From NCBI RefSeq assembly GCF_016654115.1, contig NZ_JAEQAZ010000085.1, positions 1 to 60,119 of the forward strand: a stretch of 60,119 nt of DNA, written 5' to 3'. This DNA is from Streptomyces sp. MBT53 (GTDB lineage: Bacteria > Actinomycetota > Actinomycetes > Streptomycetales > Streptomycetaceae). Below, piece by piece: positions 31,699 through 39,946 of this stretch (position 1 is its first letter; every line of letters begins with the position of its first letter). The notes below the pieces were generated by a model that was not told the origin of the DNA, made no database searches, and saw only the letters and a program-made list of their open reading frames with translations. A program made the position numbers and the translations under genes.

Positions 31699-32972
31699 TT
31701 GGCGACCGGCGTCAGAACCTCACGGCCGCCCAGGTACGGGCGCAGCACCTCGGGCACCCGCACCGAACCGTCGGGCAGCTGGTGGTTCTCCAGGATTGCC
31801 ACGATCGTGCGCGGTACGGCGCACAGCGTGCCGTTGAGCGTGGCCAGCGGCTGCACCTTCTTGCCGTCGCGCAGACGGACGGAGAGCCGGCGGGCCTGGA
31901 AGCTGTCGCAGTTGGAGGCCGAGGTCAGCTCGCGGTACTTGCCCTGGGTCGGGATCCACGCCTCGCAGTCGAACTTGCGGGAGGCGGAGGCGCCGAGGTC
32001 GCCCGAGGCCACGTCGATGACCTGGTAGGGCAGTTCGAGGCCGTCGAGCCACTGCTTCTCCCAATCCAGGAGCCGCTGGTGCTCGTTCTCCGCGTCCTCG
32101 GGGAGGACGTACGAGAACATCTCGACCTTGTCGAACTGGTGCACGCGGAAGATGCCCCGCGTGTCCTTGCCATAGGTGCCGGCCTCGCGGCGGAAGCACG
32201 GGGAGAAGCCCGCGTAGCGCAGCGGCAGCTTGTCGGCGTCGAGGATCTCGTCCATGTGGTACGCGGCGAGGGGGACCTCGGAGGTGCCGACCAGGTAGTA
32301 GTCGTCCTTCTCCAGGTGGTACACGTTCTCCGCGGCCTGGCCGAGGAAGCCGGTGCCCTCCATGGCGCGCGGGCGGACCAGCGCCGGGGTCAGCATCGGG
32401 ACGAAGCCGGCCTCCGTGGCCTGCGCGATCGCCGCGTTGACGAGCGCCAGCTCCAGGAGGGCGCCGACGCCGGTGAGGTAGTAGAAGCGCGAGCCGGAGA
32501 CCTTGGCGCCGCGTTCGACGTCGATGGCGCCGAGCGCCTCGCCGAGCTCCAGGTGGTCCTTGGGCTCGAAGCCCTCGGCGGCGAAGTCGCGGATCGTGCC
32601 GTGCGTCTCCAGGACGACGAAGTCCTCCTCGCCGCCCACGGGCACGTCCGGGTGCACGAGGTTGCCGAGCTGGAGCGCGAGGCGCTTGGTCTCCTCGTCC
32701 GCCTCGTGCTGCTCGGCGTCGGCCGCCTTGACGTCGGCGGCGAGCTGTCCCGTCTTCTTGAGCAGCTCGGCCTTCTCGTCGCCGGAGGCCTTGGAGATGA
32801 GCTTGCCGATGCTCTTCTGCTCGGAACGCAGCTCGTCGAAGCGGACGCCGGACGACCTGCGTCGCTCGTCGGCGGACAGGAGAGCGTCGACGAGCGCGAC
32901 GTCCTCTCCACGGGCGCGCTGGGACGCGCGCACACGGTCGGGGTCCTCACGGAGCAGGCGAAGGTCAATCAC
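31695..32972 (-). CDS. serS: Seryl-tRNA synthetase
   Basis: This 425-aa class II synthetase attaches serine to tRNA-Ser. The N-terminal coiled-coil arm (about residues 30-105, rich in Glu/Lys/Ala) binds the long variable arm of the tRNA. Motif 2 is FRREAGTYGKDTRGIFRVHQ and motif 3 LNGTLCAVPRTIVAILENHQ. It begins at GTG 32972 (reading MIDLRLLREDPDRVRA). Length and motifs are complete. It is followed by a coupled HAD phosphatase gene. A tRNA-Ser gene is found at the right end of this window. Confidence 0.97.
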   Translation of the reverse strand: MIDLRLLREDPDRVRASQRARGEDVALVDALLSADERRRSSGVRFDELRSEQKSIGKLISKASGDEKAELLKKTGQLAADVKAADAEQHEADEETKRLALQLGNLVHPDVPVGGEEDFVVLETHGTIRDFAAEGFEPKDHLELGEALGAIDVERGAKVSGSRFYYLTGVGALLELALVNAAIAQATEAGFVPMLTPALVRPRAMEGTGFLGQAAENVYHLEKDDYYLVGTSEVPLAAYHMDEILDADKLPLRYAGFSPCFRREAGTYGKDTRGIFRVHQFDKVEMFSYVLPEDAENEHQRLLDWEKQWLDGLELPYQVIDVASGDLGASASRKFDCEAWIPTQGKYRELTSASNCDSFQARRLSVRLRDGKKVQPLATLNGTLCAVPRTIVAILENHQLPDGSVRVPEVLRPYLGGREVLTPVAK

Positions 32973-33177
32973 GCGGACCAGGCTACCGGTGCGGGGTTCC
33001 GGCTCACGACTTGGTATTCCGAACTGCGGCTTACATCCAGTTATGGGGTAATTGCGGAGAGTGTCAATACTGGTGGACGCGAGTCAATAAAAGAGCGTTC
33101 CACTCCCTGGAACGGGGCAGGCGCGAGGCGGCCTGTTGACTCGAATCCCTTGTGGGAAACGGGACTTGAGGTCGCGG

Positions 33178-33489
33178 TTGTCCACAGGAATCCACATCCC
33201 GGAAGAGTTATCCACAGGCTGTGTGGAAGATCTGTGGATGCCGGAAGTGATCATTCCTAAAGGGGTCCCGGGATCAAGGAATTCCCGACCCAAACGTCCC
33301 TCACACCCACTTTCGGGTGGAATTGCGTCGCTCCATAGGATTGCCCGAAGGAAACGGGTGGACGAAGAGTGACCTACGCGCCGGTGCACGGACCAGGAGC
33401 CCGTAGGGCGATTTGTCGACTGCATCGTGTGTCGGTGTCGACTTGTCCCCAGGTCGAGAAGTGGGCCTGTGGATAACTTCTGTGGATAA
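33178..33489. other. DnaA-box cluster B between serS and pheA
   Basis: There are four perfect boxes: TTGTCCACA (33178-33186, plus), TTATCCACA (33208-33216, plus), TGTGGATAA (33468-33476, minus) and TGTGGATAA (33481-33489, minus). One-mismatch TTGTCCCCA (33443-33451) and two-mismatch copies near 33188, 33222 and 33233 add to them. The whole 584-bp gap between the serS start (32972) and the pheA stop (33557) contains no gene. The symmetrical arrangement (two plus boxes, about 250 bp, two minus boxes) suggests a DnaA-titrating or regulatory locus. Confidence 0.75.
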
Positions 33490-33556
33490 CGAAGATACGC
33501 AGGTACTACCGGGCCTCTTCCGGGCCACCATCGGTGCACTGCCGACGCACCACCGG

Positions 33557-34489
33557 TCAGAAACGGCCGTCCTGGCAGTGCGCGACCCAGTCCGCCGCCG
33601 ACAGGAAGTCCTCGTCCGAGGTCCCAGGGAACAGCGGTCGCACCCCGTCCACGCCGACGTCCGCGCGCGGGTACGAACCGAGGAAACGCACCTGCAGAGA
33701 GATGCGCTTGAGCCCCATCAAGGCCTCGGCGACGCGACGGTCGGAGATGTGTCCCTCGGCGTCGACGCAGAAGCAGTAGTTGCCGATGCCGGCACCGGTC
33801 GGGCGGGACTGCAGCAGCATGAGGTTGATGCCCCGGGTGGCGAACTCGCCGAGCAGATCGCGCAGACCGCCGGGGTGGTCGTCGCGCTGCCAGATGACGA
33901 CGGACGTCTTGTCCGCGCCCGTCGGCGCGGCCGGCCGGGCGGGCCTGCCCACCAGCACGAACCGGGTCTGCGCGTTCTCCGCGTCGTGGATCTCCGTCTC
34001 CAGGGCCTCCAGGCCGTACCGGGCGGCGGCGAACTCACCGGCGAACGCGGCGTCGTAGCGGCCCTCCTGGACCAGCCGGGCGGCGTCGGCGTTCGAGGCG
34101 GCCGACTCCCACAGGGCGTCCGGGAGGTTCGCCTTCATCCAGTTGCGGACCTGCGGCTGGGCGGCCGGGTGCGCGGAGACCGTCTTGATGTCGGAGATCT
34201 TCGTGCCGGGCCTGACCAGCAGCGCGAAGGTGATCGACAGCAGCACCTCGCGGTAGATCATCAGCGGCGCGCCCGCGACCAGCTCGTCCAGGGTGGTGGT
34301 GATACCGCCCTCGACGGAGTTCTCGATCGGCACGAACGCGGCCTCGGCCTCACCGGCGCGCACCGCGTCGAGCGCGGACTGCACCGACACATACGGGATC
34401 AGCTCCCGGGTGGCCGCCTCCGGAAGTGTGCGCAGGGCGACTTCGGTGAAGGTGCCCTCAGGGCCGAGATACGCGTAGCTGGCTGGCAT
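33557..34489 (-). CDS. pheA: Prephenate dehydratase
   Basis: The 310-aa enzyme converts prephenate to phenylpyruvate for phenylalanine synthesis. The PDT domain begins at YAYLGPEGTFTEVA and contains the catalytic Thr-Arg-Phe in AQTRFVLVGR. A C-terminal ACT domain follows, with GLRDLLGEFATRGINLMLL and SRPTGAGIGNYCF, the site of Phe feedback control. There is no chorismate mutase domain, as usual in actinobacteria. ATG at 34489 lies 109 nt from the upstream peroxidase stop, with a terminator in between. Confidence 0.95.
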   Translation of the reverse strand: MPASYAYLGPEGTFTEVALRTLPEAATRELIPYVSVQSALDAVRAGEAEAAFVPIENSVEGGITTTLDELVAGAPLMIYREVLLSITFALLVRPGTKISDIKTVSAHPAAQPQVRNWMKANLPDALWESAASNADAARLVQEGRYDAAFAGEFAAARYGLEALETEIHDAENAQTRFVLVGRPARPAAPTGADKTSVVIWQRDDHPGGLRDLLGEFATRGINLMLLQSRPTGAGIGNYCFCVDAEGHISDRRVAEALMGLKRISLQVRFLGSYPRADVGVDGVRPLFPGTSDEDFLSAADWVAHCQDGRF

Positions 34490-34543
34490 GACCTCACCCT
34501 AATGGGCCTTGCGAAACCGGACGTACTGTTCCTGGTCCGGCCA

Positions 34544-34588
34544 CCCGTCAGGGCGACGGGCTCCACTCACGGCCGCTGCCCTGACGGG
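34544..34588 (-). terminator. Terminator after the DyP/copper operon
   Basis: CCCGTCAGGGC (34544-34554) pairs perfectly with 34578-34588, 11 bp with a 23-nt loop. It lies just past the peroxidase stop at 34598 on the minus strand and upstream of pheA. The loop is long, so it could instead regulate the pheA leader. Confidence 0.55.
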
Positions 34589-34597
34589 GCGACCGGC

Positions 34598-35896
34598 TCA
34601 CCCCTCCAGCAACCGCTGCCCCACGTACTCGCCCTCCGCCGCCCCGCCCGGCACCGCGAACAGGCCGCTAGCCTCGTGGCGGATGTACGTCGACAGGGCG
34701 TCGCCGCGGTCGAGTTTGCGCTGCACGGTGACGAAGCCGCGCAGCGGGTCGGCCTGCCAGCAGACGAAGAGGAGCCCGGCGTCCGGGGTGCCGTCGGCGG
34801 CGATGCCGTCGTGGTACGAGAAGGGGCGCCGGAGCATCGCCGCGCCGCCGTTCTGGTCGGGGCGGGCGATCCGGGCGTGCGCGTTGATGGGGACGACCAG
34901 GGCGCCCTTCGCGTCGGTCTTCTCCAGGTCCATCGCGGTCGTCTCACCGCCCCCGGAAAGGGGCGCCCCGTTGGACTTGCGGCGCCCGACGACGTTCTCC
35001 TGGGCGCCGGTCGAGAGCTTCTCCCAGTCGTCGAGGAGCATGCGGATCCTGCGTACGACGGCGTAGGAGCCGTTCGCCATCCACGCCGGGTCGGCCGAAC
35101 CGGACGCCGGCACGAAGATCCGCTTGTCGAAGTCGGACTCGGTCGGCTTGGGGTTGCGAGTGCCGTCGAGCTGGCCCATCAGATTGCGGGCCGTCATCTT
35201 GTGGGCCGTGGCGCCCGGCGACCGGTTGAAGCCGTTCATCTGCCAGCGCACCTTGGCCGCGCTGCCCGCGTCCTTCTGGATCGTGCGCAGGGCGTGAAAG
35301 GCCACCAGGGCGTCGTCGGCGCCGATCTGCACCCACAGGTCGCCGTTGCTGCGGGACTTGTCGAGCTGGTCGGAGGAGAAGTCGGGGAGCGGGTCGAGGG
35401 AGGCGGGGCGTTGCTTCTCCAGGTCCGTACGGGAGAAGAAGCTGTTGCCGAAGCCGAAGGTGATCGTCAGCGACGAGGGCCCCGCGTCCCGGGCGACATC
35501 CGTGTCGTCCTGCGCCGCCGCCTCACCCGCCATCAGCCGCTGCGCGGTCGTCGACCAGCGGCGCAGCAGGGCCGCCGCCTCCTTGCGGCCCGCGCCCGCC
35601 GCCAGGTCAAAGGCGACGAGGTGGCCGCGCGCCTGGAGGCCCTCGGTGATGCCGGGCTGATGTTTCCCGTGAAACATTGCCCTGTCCGCGCCAAGTGAGG
35701 TCAGCGGAGTGGCCCCGGCGGGGGCAGCCGCGTACCCCACGGCCCCGCCCGCCGCACCGAGCACAAGCCCGGTGGCACCGGCCGTACCGAGGAGCCGTCG
35801 GCGGGAAACACCCTCCCCGGGGGAGGCGTTTTCGGAAACGGTCTCCCCGGGAGGTGCCTTTACGGTGCGGGCCTCGGGAATGGACTGGTCTGGCAT
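34598..35896 (-). CDS. dtpA: Tat-exported DyP-type haem peroxidase
   Basis: The 432-aa protein has a twin-arginine signal (SRRRLLGTAGATGLVLGAAG) followed by a DyP peroxidase domain. The distal-pocket motif GQLDGTRNPKP supplies the catalytic Asp, and a conserved Arg and proximal His lie further on (LRGFVTVQR region towards the C-terminus). In S. lividans the orthologous peroxidase DtpA is co-encoded with Sco, ECuC and CopCD and takes part in copper-dependent GlxA maturation and development; the same gene order is found here. ATG at 35896 is 8 nt downstream of the CopCD stop. EfeB-type deferrochelatase is an alternative label, but no efeU/efeO is nearby. Confidence 0.9.
   Translation of the reverse strand: MPDQSIPEARTVKAPPGETVSENASPGEGVSRRRLLGTAGATGLVLGAAGGAVGYAAAPAGATPLTSLGADRAMFHGKHQPGITEGLQARGHLVAFDLAAGAGRKEAAALLRRWSTTAQRLMAGEAAAQDDTDVARDAGPSSLTITFGFGNSFFSRTDLEKQRPASLDPLPDFSSDQLDKSRSNGDLWVQIGADDALVAFHALRTIQKDAGSAAKVRWQMNGFNRSPGATAHKMTARNLMGQLDGTRNPKPTESDFDKRIFVPASGSADPAWMANGSYAVVRRIRMLLDDWEKLSTGAQENVVGRRKSNGAPLSGGGETTAMDLEKTDAKGALVVPINAHARIARPDQNGGAAMLRRPFSYHDGIAADGTPDAGLLFVCWQADPLRGFVTVQRKLDRGDALSTYIRHEASGLFAVPGGAAEGEYVGQRLLEG
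35662..35675. promoter_or_regulatory. Degenerate parS-like site inside the DyP gene
   Basis: GTTTCCCGTGAAAC differs from parS by one base near the centre. It is within the coding region and encodes F-H-G-K on the minus strand. It may be a low-affinity ParB site or chance. Confidence 0.4.
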
Positions 35897-35904
35897 GGCG
35901 TGGT

Positions 35905-37854
35905 TCAGCCGATCTGCGCGTTCTTGTCGACGGTCGTCTGGTCGATGTCGGAGGTCCGCACGGTCACCGAGATCTTCCAGTCGCCCGCCATGGGGATCTG
36001 GATTCCGTTCGCGGCCCAGTGCCCGGTGGTGATGCGGTCGGGCGTCACGGGCAGTGGACCGATCTTCTTCGCGGCGAGCGTGAAGGCGACCTTCACCTCG
36101 GGGACGTCGAAGGCCCGTCCGTTGGGGCGCTGCACATAGACGTGCATCTCGTTGCCGCCCACCCGCGCGGGGTCGATGTCGACGCGGATGACGCCCTTGC
36201 CGTCCGTGCCCCCGGTGTCGAAGGACATGTCCAGGGTCAGCGCGCCCGAGGACGACGAGGAAGAGGACGAGGAGGAGGCCTTGGCCGCCTTGGCGTCCTC
36301 CTCCGTGCGGCCCGGTTCGGTGGTCGTCAGGGCCGTGGTGACGGCGAGGACGACGACCGCGACGGCGGCCTCGGCGAGGACCGAGCGGCGCAGCCCGAAG
36401 AGGTTCGGGTCGGCGTCCCGCAGCCGCTTCTGCTTGGTGTTGTCCACGGCGGCCTGCTGGCGCGCGAGCTGGGCGGCGCGCTTGGAGTCACCGGAGGCGG
36501 TCGACGAACCGCCGGCCTTGGCGGACGCCGTGACGTGCTCCTTCTCCGGCTCGCGTTCCTCGGCTGCCGCTGTTTCGTCAGTGACCGTATCAGCCGTAGC
36601 CGTCGTAGCCGTGTCGGTGGCGCTGTCCGCGAGCCGCGCCGTCCACCGCCGGGAGATCGACGCGATCCCCACGAGCAGCGCCACGAGCCCGATCTTGACG
36701 AGCAGCAGCTGCCCGTAGCCGGTGTCGGTGAACGCCGACCAGGAGCCGAGCTGGCGCCAGGACTGGTAGACGCCGGTCGCGACGAGCGCGACGACACTGC
36801 CGAACGCGAGGCGCGAGAAGCGTTGTACGGCGGCCCGCCCTATGGGGTTGTCGGCGGGCGCCCGGTACAGCGAGACGAGCAGGGCGGTGAGGCCGCCGAG
36901 CCAGGTCGCGACGGCCAGCAGGTGGACGACGTCGACGGGCATCGCGATGCCGGGCTGCAGCCCGGTCGAGGCGTGCTCGGACAGCGCCCAGCTCGCGGCG
37001 AGCCCGGCGGCCACCACACCGCCGCCGATGGCCAGCCCGAAGGTGAGGTCCCGCTTCTCCTCGTCCTCGCGCTTGTCGTAGGCCCCGAAGAGGACGGCGA
37101 TGAACAGCGCGGCGGCGGCGAGCAGCAGCAGCCGGGAGACGAGCGAGGCGCCCGTCTTGGTCTGGAGGACCTGGCCGAGGAGGTTCAGGTCGAAGATGTC
37201 GCCGACCTTCCCGGAGGTCGTGTACGAGCCGCGCAGGAGCAGCAGCCAGAGCGTCGCCGCGGTCAGCGAGACCCAGCCGGAGACGACCAGCCGTTGCAGC
37301 GCCCGCACTCCGGCGCCGCGCTGCCAGCAGGCCAGGACGAAGGCGGCGCCGCCGACCATGACGATGAAGCCGGCGTACGACATGTAGCGCCCGAAGCCGT
37401 AGAGCCCGCCGACGAGCCCGCCGCCGACGTCCTGTTCGGCCGACGCGGAGACGGTGGTCTTCGAGGGGGAGCCGATGGAGAAGGTGAAGGCGCCGCCCAC
37501 GGGGTGGCTGTCCGCGGAGACGACCTGCCAGGCCACCGTGTAGGTGCCGTCGGGCAGTCCGCTGCGGATCTGCGTGGCGTACGTCGTACCGCTGATGTTG
37601 GACGGTTTGCCGACGTCGACGCGTTTGCCCTTCGGGTCGAGCACGCGCAGTGAGTCGTTGTTCGTCGCGACCTTCTCGGAGAAGGTGAGCGAGACCTGTG
37701 TCGGAGCCTTGTTGACCACCACCCCCGAAGAGGGGTCGCTGCCGGTCAGGGCGGCGTGCGCGGAGGCCGTCCCGGCACCCGCGAACAGCATGCCGACGAC
37801 GGCCAGGAACAGCAGCACCAGCGTGCGGACTCTGGGGGTGATGGTCGTCTTCAA
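35905..37854 (-). CDS. CopC/CopD copper transport fusion protein
   Basis: The 649-aa protein has a signal peptide ending SAHA, a CopC copper-binding domain (mature N-terminal His, then SHPVGGAFTFSIG) and about eight to nine transmembrane helices of CopD type. A long cytosolic low-complexity Ala/Thr/Ser/Glu segment (about residues 410-500) and a final helix with an extracytoplasmic C-terminal domain follow. It should move or relay Cu+/Cu2+ across the membrane for cuproprotein maturation. TTG at 37854 is the start with GGGAGGGA upstream. It is 16 nt downstream of the PCuAC gene and 8 nt upstream of the peroxidase gene, so they are one operon. Confidence 0.9.
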   Translation of the reverse strand: MKTTITPRVRTLVLLFLAVVGMLFAGAGTASAHAALTGSDPSSGVVVNKAPTQVSLTFSEKVATNNDSLRVLDPKGKRVDVGKPSNISGTTYATQIRSGLPDGTYTVAWQVVSADSHPVGGAFTFSIGSPSKTTVSASAEQDVGGGLVGGLYGFGRYMSYAGFIVMVGGAAFVLACWQRGAGVRALQRLVVSGWVSLTAATLWLLLLRGSYTTSGKVGDIFDLNLLGQVLQTKTGASLVSRLLLLAAAALFIAVLFGAYDKREDEEKRDLTFGLAIGGGVVAAGLAASWALSEHASTGLQPGIAMPVDVVHLLAVATWLGGLTALLVSLYRAPADNPIGRAAVQRFSRLAFGSVVALVATGVYQSWRQLGSWSAFTDTGYGQLLLVKIGLVALLVGIASISRRWTARLADSATDTATTATADTVTDETAAAEEREPEKEHVTASAKAGGSSTASGDSKRAAQLARQQAAVDNTKQKRLRDADPNLFGLRRSVLAEAAVAVVVLAVTTALTTTEPGRTEEDAKAAKASSSSSSSSSSGALTLDMSFDTGGTDGKGVIRVDIDPARVGGNEMHVYVQRPNGRAFDVPEVKVAFTLAAKKIGPLPVTPDRITTGHWAANGIQIPMAGDWKISVTVRTSDIDQTTVDKNAQIG

Positions 37855-37870
37855 GGTGGGGGTCCCTCCC

Positions 37871-38314
37871 TCAGTGCCCGGTCGTGGGGTTGTACGTCGC
37901 CGACTTCACGGGCATCTCAACCGTGAGAGGGCCGGACTTGGCAAAGTGCAGCTTCACGGTCACGTTGTCGCCCTGCTTCAGCGTGTGCTTCAGCTTGTCG
38001 AACATCAGGTGGTTGCCGCCGCTCTTGAACACGAGTTGACCGTGTGCGGGCACATCGAGGGACGTGACCTCCTCCATCGCCTGGCCGACCGTCTCGTGCA
38101 CGGAGACCGGGCCGACGTCGCTGGTGACGGAGGTCAACTCGTCCTTCGCGTCGCCCTTGTTGGCGATGTCCAGGAAGCCCGCCGCCATGTCCGAGACCGG
38201 CTGGGGCATGTAGGCGGAGCCCACGGAGAGCTGGGCCTTCGTGTCGTCCGCGCCGCAGCCGGTGAGGAGCAGCGCGCCGCTCAGCACCGCGACGGGCACG
38301 GCGAACCGCCTCAC
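37871..38314 (-). CDS. PCuAC/ECuC copper chaperone lipoprotein
   Basis: The 147-aa exported lipoprotein has lipobox LTGC (Cys about 20) and a cupredoxin-like PCuAC domain. Copper ligands are visible as the Met/His set in YMPQPVSDMAAGF, GNHLMFDKL and the C-terminal Met. PCuAC proteins deliver Cu(I) to the CuA or CuB site of oxidases together with Sco. GTG at 38314 overlaps the sco stop (GTGA). The S. lividans counterpart ECuC lies in the same order. Confidence 0.9.
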   Translation of the reverse strand: MRRFAVPVAVLSGALLLTGCGADDTKAQLSVGSAYMPQPVSDMAAGFLDIANKGDAKDELTSVTSDVGPVSVHETVGQAMEEVTSLDVPAHGQLVFKSGGNHLMFDKLKHTLKQGDNVTVKLHFAKSGPLTVEMPVKSATYNPTTGH

Positions 38315-38961
38315 GGTGTCTCCCCCTTGATGATCTTGGGGAGGTCCTTGGTGTAGTCGTCGACGGTGGTGTCCTGGCCGTAGAGCAGGTAACCGCCGTT
38401 GGTCTTCGGCGAGAACGCGACGACCTGGGTGCCGTGGACGGAGACGAGCTTGCCGTTCTTGTCCTTGGAGGTCGGCTCGATGGAGATGCCCAGGGTGCGG
38501 GCGCCGGCCTGGATGGTGGCGAAGGAGCCGGTCAGGCCGACGAACTGGGTGTCGATGCCCTTGAGCCACTTGCCGAGTTCCGGCGCGGTGTCCCGGGCCG
38601 GGTCGGTGGTGACGAACACGACCAGCAGCTTGTCCTGCTCGGCCTTGGGCAGCGACTTCTTGGCGACGGCGATGTTGTTCATCGTCAGCGGGCAGATGTC
38701 GGGGCAGTGGGTGTAGCCGAAGTAGATCAGCGTCGGCCGGTTCTTGGTCTCCGCCCGGAAGTCGTACTTCTTGCCGTGCGTGTCCGTGAGGACCAGGTCC
38801 GGCTTCTCGAACGGGGTGTCGAGCACGGTGGCGGCCTGGGTCGCGGTGTCCTCGGAGACCACGGCGACGGGGCTGTTGCCGTCGTCGCCGCTGCCGCAGG
38901 CGGAGAGCGTCAGGGTGGCGGCGGCGAGCAGCGCTGCCGCCGCGAACGTCTTCTTGCGCAT
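38311..38961 (-). CDS. sco: Sco1/SenC-family copper metallochaperone
   Basis: The 216-aa lipoprotein (lipobox LSAC, Cys about 22) has a thioredoxin-like fold containing the Cu-binding motif CPDIC (Cys about 86 and 90) in YFGYTHCPDICPLTMNN, and a distal His in the HGTQVVAFSPK segment. Sco proteins insert copper and reduce cysteines in cytochrome c oxidase subunit II; in S. lividans Sco also affects development at low copper. ATG at 38961 begins MRKKTFAAAALL; the ribosome binding site is poor. It is followed by the PCuAC gene with a 4-nt overlap. Confidence 0.93.
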   Translation of the reverse strand: MRKKTFAAAALLAAATLTLSACGSGDDGNSPVAVVSEDTATQAATVLDTPFEKPDLVLTDTHGKKYDFRAETKNRPTLIYFGYTHCPDICPLTMNNIAVAKKSLPKAEQDKLLVVFVTTDPARDTAPELGKWLKGIDTQFVGLTGSFATIQAGARTLGISIEPTSKDKNGKLVSVHGTQVVAFSPKTNGGYLLYGQDTTVDDYTKDLPKIIKGETP

Positions 38962-39056
38962 AGGAAAAATGTCCCAGTTGTGAGAGCTCCGGCGCGCACC
39001 GGGGTCGTTGCGCAAGAGTCGCACGGACCCCTGTGCGCGCCATGAGCGGACGGGCC

Positions 39057-39773
39057 TCAGACGGTCGTACGCCGTCGACCGGCGAGAACGCCGTACGCCA
39101 CACCGGCGGCGCCGACGGCGATGCCGACCACGCCGAGGACGCGGGCGGTGGTGTCGGAGGAGTCGGCGGACGACGTGGTGTCGGCGGCGGTGTTCTCGGT
39201 CTTCTCGGAGGCGTCCTCGGCGGTCGCGCCGGAGGCGGAGGCGGCGGTCAGTTCAAGGGTCGGAGCCGGGTTCTCGGGCTCCTCCTCGCCGTCCTTCTGC
39301 ACCTCGATCCAGCGCACGACCTCCTTGTCGGAGTAGGTCTGGAGGGCCTTGAAGACGAGCTGGTCGGTGTCCGTGGGCAGCATGCCGACGGAGACCGGGA
39401 ACTTCTGGAAGTAGCCGGGCTCGACGCCCTTGCCGGTCGCGGTCCAGGTGACCTTGGTGACGGCCTCGGTGATCGTCTCGCCGTGCATCTCGGCGGGCTT
39501 GGCCAGCTTCGACTTGGTGACCTTGACGGTCCAGCCGCTGATCGGCTCCGGCATCACGGAGGCCAGCGGGTGGTCGGTCGGGAAGGTGACTTCGAGCTTG
39601 GTGGTCGAGGCGTCGTCCCGCTCGTTGGGGACCTTGAAGTCGACGACCGCGTAGCCGCCCTTGAGAGCCGTGCCCTCCGGCTGCACGGAGACGTGCGCGA
39701 AGGCGGGGGAGGACAGGACGACAACGGCCGAGCCGGCGACGGCAGCGGCGGCGGCGATACGAGAAGCCTTCAT
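39057..39773 (-). CDS. YcnI-family (DUF1775) copper-binding membrane-anchored protein
   Basis: The 238-aa protein has a signal peptide ending FAHVSVQP; the mature N-terminal His is the copper ligand in YcnI proteins. A DUF1775 beta domain follows, with GYAVVDFKVPNERDDAST. A Ser/Thr/Ala/Glu-rich stalk, a C-terminal transmembrane helix (VLGVVGIAVGAAGVAYGVLA) and a basic tail complete it. It probably binds Cu(II) outside the membrane and feeds the Sco/PCuAC/CopCD proteins encoded downstream. ATG at 39773 is the start. Confidence 0.9.
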   Translation of the reverse strand: MKASRIAAAAAVAGSAVVVLSSPAFAHVSVQPEGTALKGGYAVVDFKVPNERDDASTTKLEVTFPTDHPLASVMPEPISGWTVKVTKSKLAKPAEMHGETITEAVTKVTWTATGKGVEPGYFQKFPVSVGMLPTDTDQLVFKALQTYSDKEVVRWIEVQKDGEEEPENPAPTLELTAASASGATAEDASEKTENTAADTTSSADSSDTTARVLGVVGIAVGAAGVAYGVLAGRRRTTV

Positions 39774-39946
39774 GGAAAGGAGCACTCCACTTCGAGTTCG
39801 AGTGAGTTCCGGTGGTGAAGAGGGGCGCGTGAACACCTGGGTGACACCAGGGGTTTCCCGGCGGAAAAAGCCGGGCACGCGCGTGTGCCGCACGACGGCG
39901 GCCTCTCCACGCACGGAAGGAGTGCGGTGGTGGTGGTCGCGTCGCG

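Noticed and set aside
32973..33177. T-box or other riboswitch upstream of serS
   Set aside because: No T-box consensus or stem-loop with specifier region could be seen. The feature that stands out in this gap is the set of DnaA boxes.
34598..35896. EfeB of an EfeUOB iron uptake system
   Set aside because: No efeU or efeO gene is adjacent, and the neighbours are copper chaperones as in the dtpA locus.
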